Source of the DNA: an uncultured Clostridia bacterium
Lineage (GTDB): Bacteria > Bacillota > Clostridia > Oscillospirales > Oscillospiraceae
Assembly (NCBI GenBank): GCA_947649615.1
Contig: CANSSG010000019.1
Location: 1-55,408, forward strand
DNA length: 55,408 nt
Direction: 5' to 3'
The position numbers were made by a program, and so were the translations under genes. The notes under the pieces were generated by a model. That model had not been told where the DNA came from, did not search any database, and saw only the letters and a program-made list of their open reading frames with translations. How positions within the stretch are numbered: the first letter of the stretch is position 1; each line of letters begins with the position of its first letter. Positions 43,617-52,315 of this stretch are shown here, piece by piece.

Positions 43617-44405
43617 TCATTCCAGATTCAGCTTCTTCCGCAGGATGAACTCCGTCCCGATAAAGTAGACGGCGGAGTGAACCAGTTCCGTCCCAATGGC
43701 GATCCAGATGGCCCGCTGGAACAGATCCATGCCGCGCAGGCCGGACGCAAAGGGGTCGAAAGCGTCCCATGACGGCAGGAAGCTCAACAGGGTGCCTGAC
43801 AGCGCGTTAATGACGATAAAAGCGATGACGCTCATGGCCACCCGGTTCTTGTTGAACAGATGCCCGATGCTCATGGACAGGTAAAGCTGGAGGTATCCGG
43901 TGGCGAGGGAGACCAGCATAAACAGCAGCACTTCCAGGAGACAGAACACCGCCCTCGTCATCTCCTCGTTCCAGTGGGAGAACAGGTAGTCCAATCCCTG
44001 GAATACCTGCCGGAAAGCCTCTGCATCCCATGGGAGAATCAGGAAGATGGACACGATGGCAACGATTACGCTGAGCATAGTCGTGACTACCGCACACAGC
44101 AGCTTGGAGGTGATAAGCTGCCAGGGCTTAACCGGCAGGGTGTGCATGAGGTAGCCCTCGTCCCCCAGCAGGCCCTTGAAGAACCGCTGGATGGTGAAGA
44201 TAAGGGCAATGATGAACATGGCCATGAGGATCGCCACATAAATCATCATTACGATACCGGCGGTGGTTTCCCCCACGCTGCTGGAACCTTCTATGCCGTC
44301 GATGGTGAAATGGTTCACCAGGGCCAGCGCCAGGGCGGCGGGCCAGACAAACGCGAACTGCTTGAACATGGAGCGGAAATCGTACTTTAAGAGTTTCCCG
44401 AACAT
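43617..44405 (-). CDS. ABC transporter permease
   Basis: A 262-residue membrane protein with six hydrophobic helices. The start MFGKLLKYDFRSMFKQF and GYLMHTLPVKPWQLITSKLL are typical of ABC-2-type permeases in GntR-controlled systems. Its stop is 10 bases before the lipoprotein ATG, and its start shares one base with the stop of the ATPase gene (coordinate 44405). Confidence 0.87.
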   Translation of the reverse strand: MFGKLLKYDFRSMFKQFAFVWPAALALALVNHFTIDGIEGSSSVGETTAGIVMMIYVAILMAMFIIALIFTIQRFFKGLLGDEGYLMHTLPVKPWQLITSKLLCAVVTTMLSVIVAIVSIFLILPWDAEAFRQVFQGLDYLFSHWNEEMTRAVFCLLEVLLFMLVSLATGYLQLYLSMSIGHLFNKNRVAMSVIAFIVINALSGTLLSFLPSWDAFDPFASGLRGMDLFQRAIWIAIGTELVHSAVYFIGTEFILRKKLNLE

Positions 44406-45130
44406 TAGAACGCACCTCCTTCGATATTGTGGGCGCGGAAGATTTCACGGAACAGAGCGTCTACGCTCTTGCCCTCCCGCTCGCGGATGTTGTCCACTGT
44501 GTCGTGGAGGGTGATTTGGCCGTCCTTGAGGAATATGGCTTCGTCCAGCACTTGTTCGATGTCGCTGATGAGGTGGGTGGAGATCATGACGGTACCCTCC
44601 TCATTGTAGTTGGTGAGGATAGTGTTGAGGATGAAGTCCCGGGCGGCGGGGTCTACGCCGGCGATGGGTTCATCCAGCAGGTAAAGCTGGGCTTTCCGGG
44701 CCATGACCAGCACAAGCTGGACTTTTTCCTTGGTACCCTTGGACATGGTTTTCAGGCGGTCGCTGGGCGTCACGCCCAGGCTGGCGCACATGCTCATAGC
44801 CTTGGTGCGGTCGAAGTCCCGGTAGAAATCCGCGAACAGGTCGAACAGGTCGGTGGCCTTCATCCAGTCAGAAAAGTACATCCGGTCCGGCAGGTAGCTG
44901 ATGATGGACTTGGTATACGGGCCGATGCCCTGGCCATCCACCAGCACCGCGCCCTCGGTGGGCTGGAGCAGGCCGCAGAGAATCTTAATCAAGGTCGTTT
45001 TGCCGCTGCCGTTGGGGCCAAGCAGGCCCACGATGCGGCCCCGGCCCAGCTCCAGGCTCACGCCGGACAGGGCGGTTTTCCCTCCGTAACGCTTGGTCAG
45101 CGCCGTACAGGTGACAAGCAGTTCATTCAT
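44405..45130 (-). CDS. ABC transporter ATP-binding protein
   Basis: A 241-residue ATPase. Walker A is GPNGSGKTT, the signature region MSKGTKEKVQLVLV (LSGG-type loop read as MSKGT, as in YtrB/YhcH-like proteins), Walker B LYLLDEPIAGVDP and the switch His in ISTHLISD. Pairs with the next permease. It overlaps the GntR gene by 8 bases. Confidence 0.92.
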   Translation of the reverse strand: MNELLVTCTALTKRYGGKTALSGVSLELGRGRIVGLLGPNGSGKTTLIKILCGLLQPTEGAVLVDGQGIGPYTKSIISYLPDRMYFSDWMKATDLFDLFADFYRDFDRTKAMSMCASLGVTPSDRLKTMSKGTKEKVQLVLVMARKAQLYLLDEPIAGVDPAARDFILNTILTNYNEEGTVMISTHLISDIEQVLDEAIFLKDGQITLHDTVDNIREREGKSVDALFREIFRAHNIEGGAF

Positions 45131-45488
45131 GGTTCAATTCCTCCTTCACAAACAACAGTGCGTCGCTGGGGCTGTAGCCCAGCTCCGACAAAATCTTCAG
45201 GCAGTCCGCCACGGCGGCGCGCGCCCGTTCCTTCGTGGCGGCTTCGATGACGGCGGTGTTTTCTGTAACCGTCCGTCCGGCTGTGCGGCTTCCTACGGCG
45301 AGGCTGCCGGTCTCCAATTGGGCCATGGCCCGCTGCATCGTGTTCGGGTTTACCCCCGCCTGGGCGGCAAGCTCCCGTACGCCTGGAAGCCGCTCCCCGG
45401 GGGGGTACTCCCCCTTTAATATTCGCAGGGTCAACTGCTCCGTAAGCTGCTGCCAGATCGGGCGGTTATCGGTAAGTTTCCAGTCCAT
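45123..45488 (-). CDS. GntR-family regulator, YtrA type
   Basis: A 121-residue short GntR protein. The winged helix DNRPIWQQLTEQLTLRILKGEYPPGERLPGVRELAAQAGVNPNTMQRAM is typical of the YtrA subgroup, which lacks a large effector domain and controls ABC exporters induced by cell-wall-active peptides. ATG 45488 has AAGGAGG. A matching inverted repeat overlaps the start point, so it represses its own operon. Confidence 0.92.
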   Translation of the reverse strand: MDWKLTDNRPIWQQLTEQLTLRILKGEYPPGERLPGVRELAAQAGVNPNTMQRAMAQLETGSLAVGSRTAGRTVTENTAVIEAATKERARAAVADCLKILSELGYSPSDALLFVKEELNHE

Positions 45489-45529
45489 AACGTCCTCCTT
45501 CCAGGATGGAATGCTTTTGCGTTGTTTTA

Positions 45530-45551
45530 TTGTACTATGCGAGTAATACAA
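45530..45551. promoter_or_regulatory. YtrA-type operator
   Basis: TTGTACTA-N6-TAATACAA, arms equal at 7 of 8 positions. The core GTACTA...TAATAC resembles the known YtrA site. It overlaps the -10 box and start point of the promoter below. Confidence 0.7.
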
Positions 45552-45576
45552 TAATACACTTTGGCCGGTTTGTCAA
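45548..45576 (-). promoter_or_regulatory. Promoter of the GntR/ABC operon
   Basis: Minus-strand TTGACA, a 17-base spacer, TATTGT, about 60 bases before the GntR ATG. Confidence 0.7.
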
Positions 45577-45603
45577 GGGGTTTTCTAAAATTTTTTCCTC
45601 GTG

Positions 45604-45611
45604 CATAGAGT
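45604..45611 (+). promoter_or_regulatory. Possible sigma-E -10 element before yqfC
   Basis: CATAGAGT, compared with the sigma-E -10 form CATACAnT, lies 68 bases before yqfC, with an AAATT about 12 bases upstream. In Bacillus yqfC-yqfD are made under mother-cell control. The match is loose. Confidence 0.3.
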
Positions 45612-45678
45612 ATGAGAGACGGCCCTCCGTCAGCACCAGGGCGGCGGGGCGCTTTAAAAATCTGCTTTTTGGAGGAAA

Positions 45679-45966
45679 ATGATGGGACTGTTAAAGGTGG
45701 ACAAAAATCTTTTGGAGGGGGCGGCGGAGCTGTTCGACCTGCCGCCGGACACGGTGGAACGCCTGCCGCATATCGAGGTGGTGGGCAGCAGCCACTTCTA
45801 TATGGAGCACCATAAGGGCATCCTCTCCTACAGCGGCGAGGAAATTGACATCAACGGAGAATCCTGCATCATCCGGGTTTACGGCGAGGGGATGGAGCTG
45901 AAAAGCATGACCGGCGATCAGCTCCGCATCAAGGGGACGATTTCAAAGGTGGAATGGGTGAAATAA
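45679..45966 (+). CDS. yqfC: Sporulation protein YqfC (YabP/YqfC family)
   Basis: A 95-residue protein of the YabP/YqfC fold. The segment VERLPHIEVVGSSHFYMEHHKGILSYSGEEIDINGESCIIRVYGEGMELKSMTGDQLRIKG follows the family pattern almost completely. It is made in the mother cell during sporulation. GGAGGAAA precedes two adjacent ATG codons (45679, 45682). One base separates its stop from the yqfD start. Confidence 0.93.
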   Translation: MMGLLKVDKNLLEGAAELFDLPPDTVERLPHIEVVGSSHFYMEHHKGILSYSGEEIDINGESCIIRVYGEGMELKSMTGDQLRIKGTISKVEWVK

Positions 45967-45967
45967 T

Positions 45968-47149
45968 ATGCTCAAGCATCTGGTAAACCTGCTGAAGGGG
46001 GAGGTAACGGGACGTGTGGAGAGCGGTTTTCCGGAGCGCGTCCTCAACCTCTGCGCGGAATACGGCGTATCCTTCTGGAACCTGAACTGGGAATCTCCCG
46101 TGGCATTTACCTTCACCATGACCCGCCAGGACTGGAAGCGCCTGCGGCGGCTGAGCAAGCGCATTGACTGCGATATGACTGCCGTGGGATGGAAAGGGAC
46201 GCCGTTTTTTTTAGGCCGGGTCCGTTACCGCTACGGGCTGTGGGTCACTTTTGCGGTCTGTGCGTTGGCCTTGTTTTGCAGCTCCTTTTTCGTATGGGAT
46301 ATTGAAATTGAAGGAAACGAGACCATTTCCCGGCAGGAAATCCTTCGTGCTTTGGAGAAGTACGGGGTTGGCTTTGGCACGTATGGTTTTTCGGTGGATT
46401 CATCGGAGCTTCGCAACTATATGCTGCTGGAGATTCCCAGCCTGAGCTATATTGCGGTAAATGTAAAGGGCTGCCGGGCCTATGTGCAAGTCCGGGAGCG
46501 CGTCCCCGCGCCGGAAATCATTGATAAAAAGAAGCCTGGCAACACGATTTCCAAAAAGGATGCGCTGGTTACCGCCGTCCAGCCCTGGGACGGGGAAAAG
46601 CAAGTCCTGCCGGGGACTACGGTGAAGGAGGGGCAGCTTCTCATATCCGGCGTAGTGCAGAATAATTACAGCGGCGTACGTTATTTGCGGGGGATGGGGA
46701 AGATTTATGGGCGGACATGGTACCAGTTGGAGTGCAAAGTATCCCTGGCGGCGCAGAGGAAGGTATACACGGGGGAGGAGAAGACGAGACGGGCGCTTCT
46801 GATTGGAAAAAAACGGGTAAATCTCTATTTTAGCAGTAGCATTTTAGGGGATACTTGTGATAAAATAGTAAACTGGGATAAGTGGGAGCTTCCAGGGGGC
46901 GTGGCGCTGCCGGTTACGATGGTAACGGAGCGGCTGCGTTATTACACGGTAGAGGAGGCGCCCCGCCGGAAGGAAGAAGCGTTGGCTTTAGCGAAGGAGA
47001 CATTGGAGGAGCGGTTAGCGGGGTATGTTACGGAGGGTGAGATAATAAGTCAGGAAATCACCAGCAAAAAAGAGGGAGATATATTAGTGGTGACATTGTC
47101 GGCGGAATGCGAGGAGCAGATTGGCAGATTTGTAGACGCCCCGGATTGA
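45968..47149 (+). CDS. yqfD: Sporulation protein YqfD
   Basis: A 393-residue membrane-bound protein. A cytosolic N-terminal part (about 1-90) precedes a membrane segment (about 90-112, YGLWVTFAVCALALFCSSFFVW). The outside domain starts IEIEGNETISRQEILRAL, a POTRA-like sequence. These features match YqfD, known from spore-formers and partnered with YqfC. The exact task is poorly known; a role at the forespore envelope is likely. Confidence 0.93.
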   Translation: MLKHLVNLLKGEVTGRVESGFPERVLNLCAEYGVSFWNLNWESPVAFTFTMTRQDWKRLRRLSKRIDCDMTAVGWKGTPFFLGRVRYRYGLWVTFAVCALALFCSSFFVWDIEIEGNETISRQEILRALEKYGVGFGTYGFSVDSSELRNYMLLEIPSLSYIAVNVKGCRAYVQVRERVPAPEIIDKKKPGNTISKKDALVTAVQPWDGEKQVLPGTTVKEGQLLISGVVQNNYSGVRYLRGMGKIYGRTWYQLECKVSLAAQRKVYTGEEKTRRALLIGKKRVNLYFSSSILGDTCDKIVNWDKWELPGGVALPVTMVTERLRYYTVEEAPRRKEEALALAKETLEERLAGYVTEGEIISQEITSKKEGDILVVTLSAECEEQIGRFVDAPD

Positions 47150-47217
47150 GCTGCGCCGGCAGGCCGCGTCAGAAACCATACACCCCGCGCCAGAACGGCG
47201 CGAAAAGGAGCATTGCA

Positions 47218-48195
47218 ATGGAACAAAGGATAGAAATTGAAAGACTAGAAGAAGCTGCCAGCATTTTTGGCTCGTTTGACGAGAATATCCGGCTGATTGA
47301 AGCCGAATTCCATGTGGTTGTCACCAACCGGGAGGGGGAATTGCGGATCGCCGGGGAGCCGGAGGACACGATGCTGGCGTCCAAGGCCATCGGCGCTTTG
47401 CTGACCCTCTCCAGCAAGGGCGAAGCCATCGGAGAGCAGACCGTCCGCTATGTAATCGGGCTGGCCCGCAGCGGACAGGCAGACAAGGCCGCCGAACTGA
47501 CGGCGGACGTGATCTGCATTACCTCCAAGGGCAGGCCGGTGAAAGCGAAAACTATTGGCCAGAAGCGCTATATGGAATCGGTAATGAAAAATACCGTCAC
47601 CATCGGCGTAGGCCCCGCCGGTACAGGCAAGACCTACCTGGCGGTGGCCGCCGCCGTGGCGGCCTTCCGGGACAAGCAGGTCAACCGCATCATCCTGACC
47701 CGCCCCGCCGTGGAAGCGGGGGAGCGGCTGGGGTTTTTGCCTGGGGACTTGCAGTCCAAGGTGGACCCGTACCTGCGGCCGCTGTACGACGCCCTGTTCG
47801 ACATGCTGGGGGCGGAGACGTACCAGAAATACCTGGAACGGGGCAATATCGAGGTGGCCCCCCTGGCTTACATGCGGGGCCGGACGCTGGACGACAGCTT
47901 TATCATTCTGGATGAGGCACAGAATACCAGCCGGGAGCAGATGAAAATGTTTTTGACCCGCATGGGGTTCGGCTCCAAGGTGGTCATTACCGGCGACGTG
48001 ACCCAGATCGACCTGCCCGCCGACAAGACCTCCGGGCTGAAGGAAGCCGTCCGGGTGCTGAAAAACGTGGAGGGCATCGGGATTTGCGAGCTGACCGACC
48101 AGGACGTGGTGCGCCATGTGATGGTACAGCGGATCATCAAGGCGTACGACGACTACTACAACTATAACAACAATACCAAGGGGAAGAAGAGATAA
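47218..48195 (+). CDS. PhoH-family ATPase/helicase-like protein
   Basis: A 325-residue protein. The N-terminal part has a KH-like region, then the PhoH ATPase core: TVTIGVGPAGTGKTYLAVAAAVAA (Walker A), LTRPAVEAGERLGFLPGDLQSKVDPYLRPLYDAL and SFIILDEAQNTSREQMKMFLTRMG (Walker B). Conserved PhoH neighbours of ybeY are thought to act in RNA metabolism. GGAGCATTGCA fixes ATG 47218. Confidence 0.95.
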   Translation: MEQRIEIERLEEAASIFGSFDENIRLIEAEFHVVVTNREGELRIAGEPEDTMLASKAIGALLTLSSKGEAIGEQTVRYVIGLARSGQADKAAELTADVICITSKGRPVKAKTIGQKRYMESVMKNTVTIGVGPAGTGKTYLAVAAAVAAFRDKQVNRIILTRPAVEAGERLGFLPGDLQSKVDPYLRPLYDALFDMLGAETYQKYLERGNIEVAPLAYMRGRTLDDSFIILDEAQNTSREQMKMFLTRMGFGSKVVITGDVTQIDLPADKTSGLKEAVRVLKNVEGIGICELTDQDVVRHVMVQRIIKAYDDYYNYNNNTKGKKR

Positions 48196-48196
48196 C

Positions 48197-48688
48197 ATGG
48201 CGAAACGGCACTATATCCCCGTTACGGCGGACGTGCCGGGGATCAGCGACAGCCTGCGGGCCTTTGTCCGCAAGGCTATCCGGACCGCCCTGGCGGCGGA
48301 AGGGGTGGACTTCCCATGCGAGATCGACGTCTGCATCACTAACGATGTAAAAATCCATGAGGTCAATTTGGCGATGCGGCAGGTGGACAGGCCTACGGAT
48401 GTGCTCAGCTTTCCGGCCTTTGACCTGATGCCGGGGGAGCTGCCCGGGGAGGAGGACGCGGATCCCGCCACGGGTCTGGTGCCACTGGGGGATATGATGA
48501 TCTCCATGGAGCATGTCCAGGCCCAGGCCAAGGCGTACGGACACTCCAACCGGCGGGAACTGGCATATCTGACGGTTCACTCTGTTCTGCATCTGCTGGG
48601 ATATGACCATCTGGATGAGGGGCCGCAGAAGGCCCAAATGCGGGCGCGGGAAGACGCCATTATGGCGGAGCTGGGGATAGAACGGTGA
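48197..48688 (+). CDS. ybeY: Endoribonuclease YbeY, 16S rRNA maturation
   Basis: A 163-residue metalloenzyme. The zinc motif HSVLHLLGYDHLDEG carries the three His ligands (HxxxHxxxxxH), and the Arg of RELAYLTVH precedes it. DRPTDVLSFPAF is also conserved. It works in 16S rRNA 3' processing and ribosome quality control. The start is 1 base after the phoH-type gene. Confidence 0.96.
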   Translation: MAKRHYIPVTADVPGISDSLRAFVRKAIRTALAAEGVDFPCEIDVCITNDVKIHEVNLAMRQVDRPTDVLSFPAFDLMPGELPGEEDADPATGLVPLGDMMISMEHVQAQAKAYGHSNRRELAYLTVHSVLHLLGYDHLDEGPQKAQMRAREDAIMAELGIER

Positions 48689-49476
48689 AAAAATGGATTT
48701 TGCTGCTGTTTTCCCTGCTGCTCCTGAGCGGCTGCGGAGCGCCGGAACCGGAGCCTGCTCCCGAACCGGAGCCTGAGCCGGCCGAGAAAAACGCTCCCGG
48801 CCTGGAGACGCGGGATATCGTGCAATGGCTGACGGACCCATCCCATTTCCTGTTTTACGTCAACCACTGGCCGGACGGCCACATCATTACCGCAGAACGG
48901 ACGGCGGAAGGGCTGGCGCTGTCCGTTTGGACGGGGGACGGGCCTGCCGCGCTGTTACAGACGATTCTCATGGAGGACTGCGAATACTTCGACCAGAGGG
49001 TGGGCGTAAACGGACGTGCCTACGAACCCAACGCCGAGACGTTGGTGACAGTCCAGGATTTCAATTTTGACGGGCAGGAGGATTTCGGCTTCTGCTACCG
49101 CCGGGGGATGCAGCCGCTTTTTTACCACGTCTGGCTGTGGGACGAAGAGGCGGGGCAGTATACGCCGGAACCAGCCTTTGACGAGATGCCCTCGCCTTAT
49201 GTGGACTGGGTAGAAGAAAAGATCGAGTGCTATATCCGGGGCGGCGCGGCAGGGGCGCAGGGAGACTACTCCTTTTACAAGTGGATTGACGGGGCGCTGG
49301 CCGAAGTGCGGCATATCAAGCTGGACTTTGAGGATTGGGAAGGCCTAGACAGCCATTACATCTCCGTTACCGATCTGATTGACGGCGGGATGCAGGAGGT
49401 TTTCCGGTACAAGGGTGACGGCTGGTTTGAGATTGTAGACCGCTGGCGCAATTTGTGGTACACCGGAGAAAATTGA
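48685..49476 (+). CDS. Lipoprotein with XAC2610-like or Asp-rich beta domain
   Basis: A 263-residue predicted lipoprotein. GTG start overlapping the ybeY stop (GTGA). Signal KKWILLLFSLLLLSGC with lipobox LSGC, then a Glu-Pro repeat linker (PEPEPAPEPEPEP). The mature part holds VQDFNFDGQEDFGF followed by VWLWDEEAGQY, a pattern seen in extracellular domains of the XAC2610 type and also in the outside half of the M56 sensor of this window. Function unknown; its place between ybeY and era is not the conserved order. Confidence 0.7.
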   Translation: MKKWILLLFSLLLLSGCGAPEPEPAPEPEPEPAEKNAPGLETRDIVQWLTDPSHFLFYVNHWPDGHIITAERTAEGLALSVWTGDGPAALLQTILMEDCEYFDQRVGVNGRAYEPNAETLVTVQDFNFDGQEDFGFCYRRGMQPLFYHVWLWDEEAGQYTPEPAFDEMPSPYVDWVEEKIECYIRGGAAGAQGDYSFYKWIDGALAEVRHIKLDFEDWEGLDSHYISVTDLIDGGMQEVFRYKGDGWFEIVDRWRNLWYTGEN

Positions 49477-49484
49477 GGAGAGCG

Positions 49485-50156
49485 ATGAAAATACAAATCA
49501 GCAGCAATTTGCTGAAACACTATTTGCGAAACGTATACTTTATCAACGGACACAGCTATGCCGGGAAATCCACCATGGTGGATATGCTCGCCAAACGTTT
49601 CGGCATGATACCCTGCGGTGAAAATTATCACGACGCGTTTCCTCGGGAAAAACTGTCGCGCTGGAAACAGCCCGGGCTGTGCTATTTTGACACCATGAGC
49701 GGGTGGGAAGAGTGGCTGAGTATGACGCCCGAGGAGCATTGGAACTGGACGGAGCAGGTATCCCAGGAGTGCGCCGAAATCGAGATACTAGAACTGGTTA
49801 CATTATCTGCGGGTGGGAAAAAGGTGATTGCCGATACCAATATCCCCCCGGACGTCCTGCGGGAAATTTCTGATTACCGCCATGTCGCCATCATGCTCTG
49901 CGACCCTCCCGATATCTGCGCGGACCGCTTCTTTGACCGTGACGACCCGGAGAAAAAGTTTATGCTGGAGCAGATCGGGCTTTGCATGGACCCGGAAGCC
50001 GCGCTTAAGAATTTCCGCTCATGGGCGTTCTACCACCCGCCGGAGGAAACCCTCTGGCAGCACACAGGCTTTTTCACCTACACCCGCTCGGATTTTGAAA
50101 ACGACACCCGAGAAGAGGCTTTACACGCTTTGGCGGCACATTTTGGATTATTGTAA
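49485..50156 (+). CDS. P-loop kinase-like protein
   Basis: A 223-residue protein. Walker A is GHSYAGKST (about 21-29), with a later nucleoside-kinase-like pattern: VIADTNIPPDVL, and VAIMLCDPPDICADRFFDRDD, where Arg and Asp residues could form a lid. It is probably a small-molecule kinase or ATPase of unknown substrate. GAGGAGAGCG lies before ATG 49485. It is placed between the lipoprotein and era. Confidence 0.65.
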   Translation: MKIQISSNLLKHYLRNVYFINGHSYAGKSTMVDMLAKRFGMIPCGENYHDAFPREKLSRWKQPGLCYFDTMSGWEEWLSMTPEEHWNWTEQVSQECAEIEILELVTLSAGGKKVIADTNIPPDVLREISDYRHVAIMLCDPPDICADRFFDRDDPEKKFMLEQIGLCMDPEAALKNFRSWAFYHPPEETLWQHTGFFTYTRSDFENDTREEALHALAAHFGLL

Positions 50157-50209
50157 TAAAACCCGGCAAGCTCAATGCCGGAAAAATAAGAAAGTTGAGG
50201 ATGACCTGA

Positions 50210-51124
50210 ATGAGCGAAATCAAAAAAACCGCAATGATTACGATTGCCGGACGGCCTAATGTGGGCAAGTCCACCCTGACTAACGCCCTGGTGGGGGAAA
50301 AAATCGCCATCGTATCGCCCAAGCCCCAGACTACCCGCAACCGGATCTGCGGCGTGGTCAACCAGGGGGATACCCAGTATGTTTTCCTGGATACGCCGGG
50401 GTTCCACAAGGCCCGGACAAGGCTGGGGGACTATATGGTGAAGGTGGTGCGGGAATCCGTGGCGGACGTGGACGCGGTGTGCCTGCTGGTAGAGCCTATC
50501 GCTAAAGTGGGCGGGGCGGAACAGGCCTTGATCGACCGCATCCGGGGGGAGAAGCTGCCCGCCGTGCTGGTCATCAACAAGATCGACACGATTGAAAAGG
50601 CCCAATTGCTGGAGGTCATGGCGGCCTACAGCGAAGCGTATGCCTTTGACGCCATTATCCCCATCTCCGCCCAGGAGAAGGATGGCCTGGACGTACTCAT
50701 GGAGCAGCTTGCCAAGTACGCCGCCAAGGGACCCCAATTGTTCCCGGACGGCATGACCACCGACCAGCCGGAACGGCAGGTGGTGGCGGAGATCGTGCGG
50801 GAAAAGCTGCTGCGCAACCTGGACAAGGAGGTACCCCATGGCACCGCCATCGAGGTGACAAAGTTCTCGGAGCGGGACAGCGGCGGAAGCGCCGCCCCCG
50901 GGGTCATTGACCTGGATGTGACGATTTACTGTGAAAAAGCCAGCCATAAGGGGATTATTATTGGCAAAAACGGCGCGATGCTGAAAAAAATCGCGTCCCA
51001 CGCCCGGGAAGATATCGAGCGGTTCATGGGAGCGAAGGTTTATATGGAGACCTGGGTAAAGGTCAAGGAAAATTGGCGGGATAACGCGAATTATATCCGT
51101 TCCTTCGGCTACGATGAGCAGTAA
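50210..51124 (+). CDS. era: GTPase Era, 30S assembly
   Basis: A 304-residue protein. The GTPase domain carries G1 GRPNVGKST, G2 in SPKPQTTRNRI, G3 DTPGFH, G4 NKID and G5 in PISAQEKDG. The C-terminal KH domain has GIIIGKNGAMLKKI, which binds the 16S rRNA 3' end. Era works together with YbeY, encoded three genes upstream. Confidence 0.97.
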   Translation: MSEIKKTAMITIAGRPNVGKSTLTNALVGEKIAIVSPKPQTTRNRICGVVNQGDTQYVFLDTPGFHKARTRLGDYMVKVVRESVADVDAVCLLVEPIAKVGGAEQALIDRIRGEKLPAVLVINKIDTIEKAQLLEVMAAYSEAYAFDAIIPISAQEKDGLDVLMEQLAKYAAKGPQLFPDGMTTDQPERQVVAEIVREKLLRNLDKEVPHGTAIEVTKFSERDSGGSAAPGVIDLDVTIYCEKASHKGIIIGKNGAMLKKIASHAREDIERFMGAKVYMETWVKVKENWRDNANYIRSFGYDEQ

Positions 51125-51133
51125 GGAGGGCGC

Positions 51134-51685
51134 ATGGAGTTTTTGAGCAAAACAACGGTGCTGAAAAGCGGCGAGATCTGCGCCGTCCGCCGCCCGGAAG
51201 CATCGGACGCGGAGCGCTTGCTGCGCTATCAGAAGGAATCCAGCGGGGAAACGCCCTATCTGGTGGCTGGGCCAGAGGATATCGGCTGGACGGTGGAGGA
51301 GCAGGCGGCGCGGATTGTCCGCTGGAACGATTCACCCAGCCGCCTGCGGCTGATCGCGGAGGTGGACGGCGGACTGGCGGGGGCGGCAGTCCTGTACCCT
51401 GTCGGGACGCTGGACCGGCTGCGCCATAGGTGCTGTGTAGATATTACGCTTTACAAGAGATTTTGCGGCAAGGGGATTGGGACGCTGCTGCTGCGGGAGC
51501 TGCTGTCCGCCGCGAAAGCCGCCGGGTACGAGCAGGCGGAGCTGGAGGTGGTTTCCACCAACGCCCCGGCTGTCGCGCTGTACCGGAAGCTGGGATTTGA
51601 GGCGGTGGGGACGCTGCCCCAGGCCATGAAATATAAGGATGGGACGTATGCCAGCTTCCTGCTGATGGTCAGGCGGCTGGCCTAG
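51134..51685 (+). CDS. GNAT-family acetyltransferase (tandem copy 1)
   Basis: A 183-residue acetyltransferase. The core reads CVDITLYKRFCGKGIGTLLLRELLSAAKAAGYEQAELEVVSTNAPAVALYRKLGFEAVG: beta4, the acetyl-CoA P-loop KGIGT and the C-terminal ALYRKLGFE. It is followed at once by a second, similar gene. The start of both proteins reads MxFLSKTxxLKxGxxCxxRxPExxDAExLLxY. Substrate unknown. Confidence 0.88.
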   Translation: MEFLSKTTVLKSGEICAVRRPEASDAERLLRYQKESSGETPYLVAGPEDIGWTVEEQAARIVRWNDSPSRLRLIAEVDGGLAGAAVLYPVGTLDRLRHRCCVDITLYKRFCGKGIGTLLLRELLSAAKAAGYEQAELEVVSTNAPAVALYRKLGFEAVGTLPQAMKYKDGTYASFLLMVRRLA

Positions 51686-51701
51686 CCGCAGGGAGGGAAA
51701 G

Positions 51702-52253
51702 ATGGACTTTTTAAGCAAAACTGTAACATTGAAAAACGGCAGGCAGTGTCTCCTCCGGCATCCGGAGGAACCGGATGCGGAGATGCTGCTCCATTATCTG
51801 CGGACTACCTCCGGAGAAACCCCCTACATGATCCGGGAACCGGAAGAGGTTAGAACCAGCATAGCGGAAGAAATTGAATTTATCCGGAAAAACCGGGAAG
51901 CCCCCAGGGCCTTGATGCTGCTGGCGTTTGTGGAGGGGAAATATGCGGGAAGCTGCTCTTTTGGCGGCGTCTCAGAACGAAACCGGATGCGGCACCGGTG
52001 TACGGTGGGCATCTCCCTGTACCGGGATTTCTGGGGCCAGGGGATTGGGACGGTGCTGATGCGCGAAATCCTCTCCACCGCAAGGGCCGCTGGCTTTGAA
52101 CAGGCGGAACTGGAGGTGGTTTCCGCCAATACCCCGGCCATCGCACTCTACCGGAAGCTGGGCTTTGAGACAACGGGAACAATCCCCCGCGCCTTCAAAT
52201 ACCGGGACGGGAGCTGCGCGGACTTCCTTTTTATGGTGAAAAATCTGGTATAG
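51702..52253 (+). CDS. GNAT-family acetyltransferase (tandem copy 2)
   Basis: A 183-residue near-twin of the preceding gene, same length and the same motif order (QGIGTVLMREILSTARAAGFEQAELEVVSANTPAIALYRKLGFETTG). It is clearly a tandem duplication that has diverged mostly in the middle third, where the acceptor substrate would bind. The gene follows 16 bases after copy 1 with AGGGAGGG upstream. Confidence 0.88.
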   Translation: MDFLSKTVTLKNGRQCLLRHPEEPDAEMLLHYLRTTSGETPYMIREPEEVRTSIAEEIEFIRKNREAPRALMLLAFVEGKYAGSCSFGGVSERNRMRHRCTVGISLYRDFWGQGIGTVLMREILSTARAAGFEQAELEVVSANTPAIALYRKLGFETTGTIPRAFKYRDGSCADFLFMVKNLV

Positions 52254-52315
52254 CCACATCTTTCCACGAATACTGGCGACTTTCCTGCCCACCATAAGGG
52301 CGGGAGGAGATTGAT

